In this document: in pieces, positions 14,295 to 19,515 of the stretch
Layout: every line of letters begins with the position of its first letter
How positions within the stretch are numbered: position 1 is the first letter of the stretch
Assembly: GCA_002314605.1 (NCBI GenBank)
Contig: DCGO01000100.1
Coordinates: forward strand, 53,698-73,212
Origin: Lentisphaeria bacterium UBA1776
GTDB lineage: Bacteria; Verrucomicrobiota; Lentisphaeria; Victivallales; Victivallaceae
Reading direction: 5' to 3'
DNA: 19,515 nt
Notes under the pieces: generated by a model
Databases searched by the model: none
The model's input: only the letters and a program-made list of their open reading frames with translations
What the model was told of the DNA's origin: nothing
Program-made: the position numbers and the translations under genes

Positions 14295-15410
14295 TCAGTC
14301 GATCTTCACCTCTTTGCCGCCGGCAGCGGCGGAACGGTAAATGGCATCCAGAATCTTCTGGACGGCCAGTCCTTCCGTGCCGGGAGCCCCCAGGGGAGTT
14401 CCTTTGCGGATGGCATCGACCCAATTCTGAAGCTTCACCACAAAAAGTTTCGCGAAGCCGCAGTCCGGCAGATAGTTCGGGGAAATATTCACCATGGTGC
14501 CGTCCTGATCGGTGAAAATTTCCGCCGGATCCCACGAACCGCCGCCCTTGTCCCCCATGACCGAAAACGAAAATCTGTTCTCCGGAATATGGGCCGCAAA
14601 AGAGGATTCGATCTCCATCACGGCACCGTTTTCGAACCGGATATGCCCGATGGCCAGGTCTTCGACCGTGTAAGTCCTGAAATCCCACCCCGGCCACGGA
14701 CAGACCACATCGCCGGGCTTATTGCCGAGATACGTCCAGGTCATTCCCACCGCCGCCACCGGCTTGGGCTCCCCCATGAAGAAGTGGCTTGCTTCGACCA
14801 TGTGGACACCGATATCAATCATGGGACCGCCGCCCTGAAATTTCTTCTGCCCGAAAACGCCCCAGTTCGGGATCCCGCGCCGGCGCAGAGCCTGCACCTT
14901 CACAAACATGATATTGCCGAATTTCCCGGCATCTTTGGCACGCTTGAGAAACCGGGTCCGTTCGTGATAGCGGTTCTGAAAACCCACCGCAAGTTTCACG
15001 CCGTTTTTGTCGGCGGCGGCGATCATCTTTCTGCACTCCGCAGGATTCATGGCCATGGGCTTCTCCACCATCACATGACACCCTGCGTTGGCGGCATCCA
15101 CCGCAGGGGCGCAATGAACGCCGTTCGGGGTGCAGATATCCACCGCATCAAGTTTTTCCTTTTTGAGCATTTCCCGCCAGTCGGCGTAGCCCTTCTGCAC
15201 GCCCCACTTTTCGGCCATCTGAACAACTCGCTCCGGCAGAATGTCGCAGCAGGCCACGATTTCCGCTTCGGGGATCTCCTGATAAGCCCCCATGTGCGTC
15301 TGACAGATCCCGCCGCAGCCGATCATGCCGATGCGCAGCTTTCTGCCTTTGAATTTTTTCTTTCCGCCGTCCATGGCCAGGGAATCATTGGATATTGCTT
15401 TGTCCGCCAT
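14295..15410 (-). CDS. Gfo/Idh/MocA family NAD(P)-dependent oxidoreductase
   Basis: 371 aa cytoplasmic oxidoreductase. The N-terminal Rossmann domain starts after about 24 leading residues (LRIGMIGCGGICQTHM), with DICTPNGVH and the family hallmark VEKPMAMNP (Glu116-Lys117-Pro118; Lys is the catalytic base). The C-terminal domain has GGGPMIDIGVHMVE with Asp199 and His203, the usual catalytic pair. Such enzymes oxidise or epimerise sugars, inositols and glycosides. AAGAAGG supports the ATG at 15410. It lies 32 nt after the GYF/RDD gene and is probably the last gene of that operon; no terminator is evident after it. The absence of a Tat signal places it in the cytoplasm, unlike many planctomycete relatives. 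Substrate cannot be named. Confidence 0.93.
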   Translation of the reverse strand: MADKAISNDSLAMDGGKKKFKGRKLRIGMIGCGGICQTHMGAYQEIPEAEIVACCDILPERVVQMAEKWGVQKGYADWREMLKKEKLDAVDICTPNGVHCAPAVDAANAGCHVMVEKPMAMNPAECRKMIAAADKNGVKLAVGFQNRYHERTRFLKRAKDAGKFGNIMFVKVQALRRRGIPNWGVFGQKKFQGGGPMIDIGVHMVEASHFFMGEPKPVAAVGMTWTYLGNKPGDVVCPWPGWDFRTYTVEDLAIGHIRFENGAVMEIESSFAAHIPENRFSFSVMGDKGGGSWDPAEIFTDQDGTMVNISPNYLPDCGFAKLFVVKLQNWVDAIRKGTPLGAPGTEGLAVQKILDAIYRSAAAGGKEVKID

Positions 15411-15442
15411 CTTTCAGCCCTTCTTAAGAATTCAAGACCGTC

Positions 15443-16945
15443 CTATTCATCCTTGACATGACTGCATACATTGACCTGCCGGACACCGCAGATCCAGTCG
15501 GCAACAGACCGGCGGCTGATCAGAACCGACGGGATCATCAGGACCCCGAAGAGCAGCATGAAACCCGTGTAAACAAGCGCCCGCACCGGAAGGACCTCGG
15601 CATCCTCCTGTTTCCGGGTCAGAAAAATCCCCCAGAACCACATGCCGACACTCTGGGCAAAAACAGAAAAAGCCAGGACATAATAGAGCAGGATCATCAG
15701 TCCGATCCATTTTACGGGAGCATACAGCCGGTTCTGAAATTCGCCCAGAGGAATCCGCCGGACCGTTTGACCGAAACGCAGCCTCACATATTCCCCGTTC
15801 CGGTCATAACCGGTAATGAGTCCGGTCCCGGGCCCGAACTTATAGACGGGGACCTTCGTCCTCAGTTCAGAAACGCCGGACCGGATCCCCTTCGGCGTGA
15901 CCTTTTGGACCCCCATGCTGTAAAACCCCTTGACGGCGGAGGTCTTCTGCCTGACCGATCCCATGAGCCGCTGAAAACGCGCCTTGGAAGATGCCTGTTC
16001 GAGTTCTTCCTCCGATTTCTGCGCTCCGGTCTGCGCAACCGGAGTATCCTGACCGGATTTCAGGGAAACATTGTTGAAGTTTCTGGGCATTCCGTGCTTC
16101 AGAGGCTTCCCGGCTTTCCCATTGCCGGCAAAGGGATCGCTTTCCGGCTCGGAAACAGCAACAGTATTCCGGATCTTCTCGTTCATCCGCTGTGAAATTC
16201 CGGCAAAATTGCGGGTGAAATAAGCACCAAAGGGCATATTTTCCATCGCAACCTGATGGATTTCCGCCTCGTCCCCCGCCTTTTCCGCCTGGCGGGAAGC
16301 AAGATACGCAGCATACTGATCCTGCTTTATCAGCAGTTCAAATGGAGAAAACGTATTTTCCAGTTCCCCGATACCGGAAATTTCAGGAACCGTCCGGACC
16401 TTGCCTCCCCTGGAATTCTGTTCGGCACGACGGCGGAACCGCAGCTCCGCCCGCCACGTTTTCCGCAACAGCTCCTTTCTGGCTTGATCCTGAAGCTGCT
16501 GTTCCGCCTGATCCGCTTCGCCCCATTCCGGAATGCTCCGCACCGTCGGCAGATAGATCACAACCGCCAAAATGCAGAGGATGACCATATCCGTAAACAT
16601 GGCAAGGCCCCGCCGGACAACCGAGGCATCCACCGCATTTCTGGCTTTCACCAGCGCATTTGCGTCACGCTTTTCCTCCAGACGCTGATTTCCCAGATCC
16701 AGCAGAAAGCGGAACCAGGAACTGCCGGCCGGAACCGCTGCGGCAGCCGTCGGTTCCGCAGTACCGGCAGAAGCCAGCGCCTCCGCAAAACAATCCATCG
16801 CCCCGATGGTACGGAAATCCTTCAGAAGCGCGTTCCGGATCGGACTCTCCGCAGTCAAGCGGCCGGCCCGGATCTCCTGGATCACCGCATCCTTGTCCAC
16901 CGGTCCGACAGAATTTCCCTCACTGTCCAGATAGATAAAATTCAT
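15443..16945 (-). CDS. GYF_2-RDD membrane protein with large insertion
   Basis: 500 aa. Residues 1-55 (IYLDSEGNSVGPVDKDAVIQ, then IRAGRLTAESPI) look like the bacterial GYF_2 domain (PF14237). An RDD-type membrane domain (PF06271) follows: ARNAVDASVVRRGLAMFTDM leads into helix 1 (about 118-134); helix 2 is at about 411-431; then AQSVGMWFWGIFLTRKQED, helix 3 at about 456-475, and RRSVADWICGVRQV, matching the closing R..D...G motif. Between helices 1 and 2 lie some 275 extra residues: charged, Gln/Arg-rich and mostly disordered-looking, with a compact beta-rich piece near its end (YKFGPGTGLITGYDRNGEYV, 368-387). The ATG at 16945 with GGAAAG upstream is used; it starts 1 nt after the HisA stop. 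Function unknown. Confidence 0.75.
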   Translation of the reverse strand: MNFIYLDSEGNSVGPVDKDAVIQEIRAGRLTAESPIRNALLKDFRTIGAMDCFAEALASAGTAEPTAAAAVPAGSSWFRFLLDLGNQRLEEKRDANALVKARNAVDASVVRRGLAMFTDMVILCILAVVIYLPTVRSIPEWGEADQAEQQLQDQARKELLRKTWRAELRFRRRAEQNSRGGKVRTVPEISGIGELENTFSPFELLIKQDQYAAYLASRQAEKAGDEAEIHQVAMENMPFGAYFTRNFAGISQRMNEKIRNTVAVSEPESDPFAGNGKAGKPLKHGMPRNFNNVSLKSGQDTPVAQTGAQKSEEELEQASSKARFQRLMGSVRQKTSAVKGFYSMGVQKVTPKGIRSGVSELRTKVPVYKFGPGTGLITGYDRNGEYVRLRFGQTVRRIPLGEFQNRLYAPVKWIGLMILLYYVLAFSVFAQSVGMWFWGIFLTRKQEDAEVLPVRALVYTGFMLLFGVLMIPSVLISRRSVADWICGVRQVNVCSHVKDE

Positions 16946-16946
16946 T

Positions 16947-17732
16947 TTATTCTTTCCGTAATACTGATAACGTTTCTGCGACCACATCCTGCAACGGCAG
17001 ACCGCCGCCGAAAATATCCAGTGCCGATCCGATGGTGAAATGAACTCTCCCCCGTCCGCACTCACGGATCAGGTGTACCTCCTCCAAACTCGAAATTCCG
17101 CCGGCATAAACGCAGTCAATGGGCGAGTGTTCCGCCAGAAGCGTCAGAAGCTCCCGGTCGATCCCCTGACACTTTCCCTCCACATCCACGGCGTGAATCA
17201 GAAATTCCGCCGCACTGTCTGCCAGGAGTTTCAGTGTTTCCGGGTCCACCGCCAGACGGGTGAATTTCTGCCAGCGGTCCGTCACAATAAAATAGCGTCC
17301 GTCCCGTTTGCGGCAGCTCAAGTCCAGCACCAGATGCTCTTTCCCCACGGTTTTCAGAAGGGTCCGTAGCCGTTCCCAATGGAGTTCCCCGCCGGAAAAG
17401 ATGTAGCTTGTAACGATTACATGCGATGCCCCTGCATCCAGCCACATTCCGGCATTTTCCGGACACACGCCGCCGCCCAGCTGAAATCCTCCCGGCCAGG
17501 CTCCCAGAGCTTCCATGGCTGCCGCCTCATTGCCGGGACCAAGCTGGATCACATGACCTCCCGGAAGATCCAGTTTCCGATACAGCTCCGCATAAAAGCG
17601 GGGAGGCTTCTCAGCAACAAAATTGGTCGCCGGCCCGGAACCGCCGTTCTGAAGTGTGCTTCCCACAATCTGCTTGACCTTGCCGTCATGCAGATCGATG
17701 CAGGGGCGAAACTCTGCAGAAGGGGAACTCAT
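16947..17732 (-). CDS. hisA: Phosphoribosylformimino-AICAR-P isomerase, eukaryotic (HIS6) type
   Basis: 261 aa beta/alpha barrel for the fourth step of histidine synthesis (ProFAR to PRFAR). It follows the eukaryotic HIS6 pattern rather than ordinary bacterial HisA: FRPCIDLHDGKVKQIVGSTL at the start, NFVAEKPPRFYAELY, HVIQLGPGNEAAAMEALGAW, GGFQLGGGV, GASHVIVTSYIF, LVLDLSCRKRDGRYFI, TDRWQKFT and FTIGSALDIFGG. Candidate catalytic aspartates are Asp13 and Asp137. The phosphate-binding glycines (86-88, 211-212 and TIGSA) are present, so it looks active. Its ATG overlaps the stop of the upstream gene (ATGA) and the next gene starts 1 nt after its stop. No other his gene is in the window. Confidence 0.9.
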   Translation of the reverse strand: MSSPSAEFRPCIDLHDGKVKQIVGSTLQNGGSGPATNFVAEKPPRFYAELYRKLDLPGGHVIQLGPGNEAAAMEALGAWPGGFQLGGGVCPENAGMWLDAGASHVIVTSYIFSGGELHWERLRTLLKTVGKEHLVLDLSCRKRDGRYFIVTDRWQKFTRLAVDPETLKLLADSAAEFLIHAVDVEGKCQGIDRELLTLLAEHSPIDCVYAGGISSLEEVHLIRECGRGRVHFTIGSALDIFGGGLPLQDVVAETLSVLRKE

Positions 17733-19515
17733 TTTCCGGATTCCTTCGGGAAAACCGGCAGACTGCCGTATTTATCCTGCAGTTCCTTCCGCTCGGCGGC
17801 ACTCCCGTGCTGCATCCGGTAAACGAAATATTTGTTCAGAATATTGCCCCAGAACTCCCGCCGTGCTTTCGGAATGCGGCGGTCGTTCAGGAGATGCGCG
17901 TAATCTTCCATAAAAAGATAGAAGTGCTCCGACAGCATCACCCGCCTGAGCCTCCGGTATTCCCTGGCGGACTCCCTCCCCGGAGATCTTTTTTCCACCG
18001 GAGATGCCGCCTGTTTGGCAAAAGCAGTGTAAAGCCGGTCGATTTCAGAATTCAGCAGGAAGCGGTTCAGCAGCACATCCCTTGAATGCCCCTTCCGCAG
18101 ATCCAGAAAAACCTCATCCGCCTCACCGACGATCGAACGGGTTCTCACCCGGAAGGGTTTCTCGAATCCCACAAGATAGGACTGCACCCTCACCTCTATC
18201 TGAATATTTTTCAGAAATTCCGGATCGCTCAGCATTTTCTTCAGACGGGAGGCCGTGTCATAATCCCTGTCCAAAGTGCCGGCAAAATCGGCAGCCTGTT
18301 TGGCGGCTTCCCGCTCTTGAGGCTGGACATCCGCCGGAAGGACCCCGGAATTTCCGGCCGCCTGACGACAGGCATTCCACCGGGTCTGATCTGGATTTCC
18401 GAGTTCAGAAATAAATGCGGCCCCCAGGGCCAGACACTCCTGCTGCTTTTTGGCAACATAGGCATCAACCCGTGGCTTCAGCCCCTCCAGACGCGCCTGT
18501 TCCTCCTGCTTGCGCCGCTGAATGGCGTCTTCCTGACGGCGCTGATTTTCCTGTGCGATCCGGAGAGCCTCCTCCTGACGGCGGCGGCTTTCCTCCTCCG
18601 CCTTGGCCAGTTTTTCCTCCATGGCCAGCTGTGCCGCAACCCGTTTTTCATGGGCCGTCTGGCGATACGGGGCGACCCGCATGGCTTCATCGTTCACCCC
18701 GAAGACCTCCAGCAGCCGTTTCTGCAGAGACTCCTCCTCCGAAGTGACGGCCCGGGGGTATTTCAGCATCAGGTCATCCGCTCCAGCCAGAAAGGGATCG
18801 ATATTTCCCTGGGCCGACAGTTCCAGCAACGCCTTCGCCTGACGAATAAATTCCGGACGGGTACGGGGCGGCGGGAGCGGAGCTTCCGCCGGTTTGACCG
18901 GAACAGCAGGTTTGTCACCGGCTTCCGCCGGTTTGACAGGAACAGCAGGTTTGTCACCGGCCTTCGCCGCCTTCTCGGTCTTTCCGGCCTTCGCCGCCTT
19001 CTCGGTCTTTCCGGCCTTCGCCACCTTCTCGGTCTTTCCGGCCTTCGCCGCCTTCTCGGTCTTTCCGGCCTTTTCGATCTTTCCGGCCGGATCGGGGGCT
19101 TCGGTCTTTCCGGCATCTGCAATGGAAACCACCTGGCCGTCCTGAACAGTCAATTTCAATCCAGCTAAAATCCGGTTCTGGAGCGGAACCAGAAAACCAG
19201 GCAGTTTCTGAAAACGGATCATCCCGGCAAAGACTGCCGGAGGAATCACAATCAGTACCGCCGCGCCGATCAGGAGCCACTTGATCCAGCCAGGAAAACT
19301 TTTTTTCTTTGAAGAACCTGCAGGCGGTTCCGCAACAGCAGGAGAAGACTCCGGCTCCGTCTTTGCCTTCAGCTGGATTTTTCCCCCGTTTTTTTCCGGT
19401 TCCTCCGCTTTGGCAGCGCCATCCTTCGGAGATTCTTTTTTTTCCGTCGGAGGTGGCTCCGCCTTGAGAACGGTCGGCTTGACAGGCGCGGCAGGCGATC
19501 CGATCTTCGGCGCCG
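17729..19515 (-). CDS. Single-pass membrane protein with KTEKAAKAG repeats and coiled coil, partial (N-terminus off window)
   Basis: The frame is open to the right edge, beyond any internal start; 594 residues are visible. Residues 1-75 are Pro/Ala/Lys/Glu-rich, then KKKSFPGWIK and one membrane helix (about 78-95). After it come a short domain, a low-complexity linker of KTEKAAKAG and GDKPAVPVKPAEA repeats (about 134-211), and a helix-rich domain. A strongly charged coiled coil (about 289-363, rich in EEESRRRQEEALRIAQENQ-like heptads) and a C-terminal helical/beta domain complete it. With lysines before the helix, the N-terminus should be cytoplasmic and the large C-terminal part periplasmic. 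I do not recognise the family. It heads the operon with HisA and the GYF_2/RDD protein, whose insertion is similarly charged, so the two membrane proteins might work together. Confidence 0.75.
   Translation of the reverse strand, partial: APKIGSPAAPVKPTVLKAEPPPTEKKESPKDGAAKAEEPEKNGGKIQLKAKTEPESSPAVAEPPAGSSKKKSFPGWIKWLLIGAAVLIVIPPAVFAGMIRFQKLPGFLVPLQNRILAGLKLTVQDGQVVSIADAGKTEAPDPAGKIEKAGKTEKAAKAGKTEKVAKAGKTEKAAKAGKTEKAAKAGDKPAVPVKPAEAGDKPAVPVKPAEAPLPPPRTRPEFIRQAKALLELSAQGNIDPFLAGADDLMLKYPRAVTSEEESLQKRLLEVFGVNDEAMRVAPYRQTAHEKRVAAQLAMEEKLAKAEEESRRRQEEALRIAQENQRRQEDAIQRRKQEEQARLEGLKPRVDAYVAKKQQECLALGAAFISELGNPDQTRWNACRQAAGNSGVLPADVQPQEREAAKQAADFAGTLDRDYDTASRLKKMLSDPEFLKNIQIEVRVQSYLVGFEKPFRVRTRSIVGEADEVFLDLRKGHSRDVLLNRFLLNSEIDRLYTAFAKQAASPVEKRSPGRESAREYRRLRRVMLSEHFYLFMEDYAHLLNDRRIPKARREFWGNILNKYFVYRMQHGSAAERKELQDKYGSLPVFPKESGK
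18882..18959 (-). repeat. Two tandem 39-bp repeats in the coding sequence
   Basis: Units 18882-18920 and 18921-18959 differ by a single base change in most of their length and encode two copies of GDKPAVPVKPAEA. They lie next to the 27-bp repeats in the same gene. Confidence 0.85.
18957..19064 (-). repeat. Four tandem 27-bp repeats in the coding sequence
   Basis: Units start at 18957, 18984, 19011 and 19038 and each encodes KTEKAAKAG; the third differs by one base (Ala to Val). A degenerate fifth copy follows at 19065. The near identity at DNA level suggests recent slippage expansion, so copy number may vary between strains. In-frame length keeps the gene intact. Confidence 0.9.

Overview
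The window is GC-rich (about 60% by eye), tightly packed bacterial chromosome with long one-strand operons and 1-4 nt gene overlaps. No rRNA, tRNA, insertion sequence, phage gene or CRISPR array was seen. Several features point to the Lentisphaerota/Verrucomicrobiota side of the PVC superphylum: a small secreted protein resembling the exosortase-associated TIGR04073 family, a HisA of the eukaryotic (HIS6) type, a GYF_2 plus RDD membrane protein, and a cytoplasmic ceramidase-fold protein in a sugar operon. The lineage is inferred from gene content, not from a marker tree.

Layout. (A) 1-2975, minus: proS, then an O-antigen ligase/polymerase-like membrane protein that runs off the left edge. (B) 2976-3343: divergent control region with a promoter for each side and three inverted repeats, two of them the same 15-bp palindrome in complementary form. 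(C) 3344-9056, plus: five-gene operon of ceramidase-fold hydrolase, FGGY kinase, L-fucose/arabinose-isomerase-like protein, archaeal-type triosephosphate-isomerase-like protein and long YjbQ/UPF0047 protein, ending at a terminator. (D) 9192-9619: monocistronic rpsT with its own promoter and terminator. (E) 9650-13652, minus: rimO, pgsA and a TgpA-like membrane transglutaminase, joined by ATGA and GTGA overlaps. (F) 13672-14259, minus: TIGR04073-like gene with its own promoter and terminator. (G) 14295-19515, minus: transmembrane/coiled-coil protein (cut by the right edge), eukaryotic-type HisA, GYF_2/RDD membrane protein and Gfo/Idh/MocA oxidoreductase.

How they work together. Blocks A, D and E are mostly housekeeping (tRNA charging, ribosome, S12 modification, phosphatidylglycerol synthesis) plus envelope functions. 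Block C is the best candidate for something undescribed: an isomerase, a sugar kinase and a TIM-fold phosphosugar isomerase suggest a route for an unusual short or branched sugar, opened by the hydrolase and accompanied by YjbQ. There is no aldolase or transporter in the window and the substrate is unknown. Block G joins two architecturally odd membrane proteins with a lone histidine-pathway enzyme, a grouping I cannot explain from known pathways.
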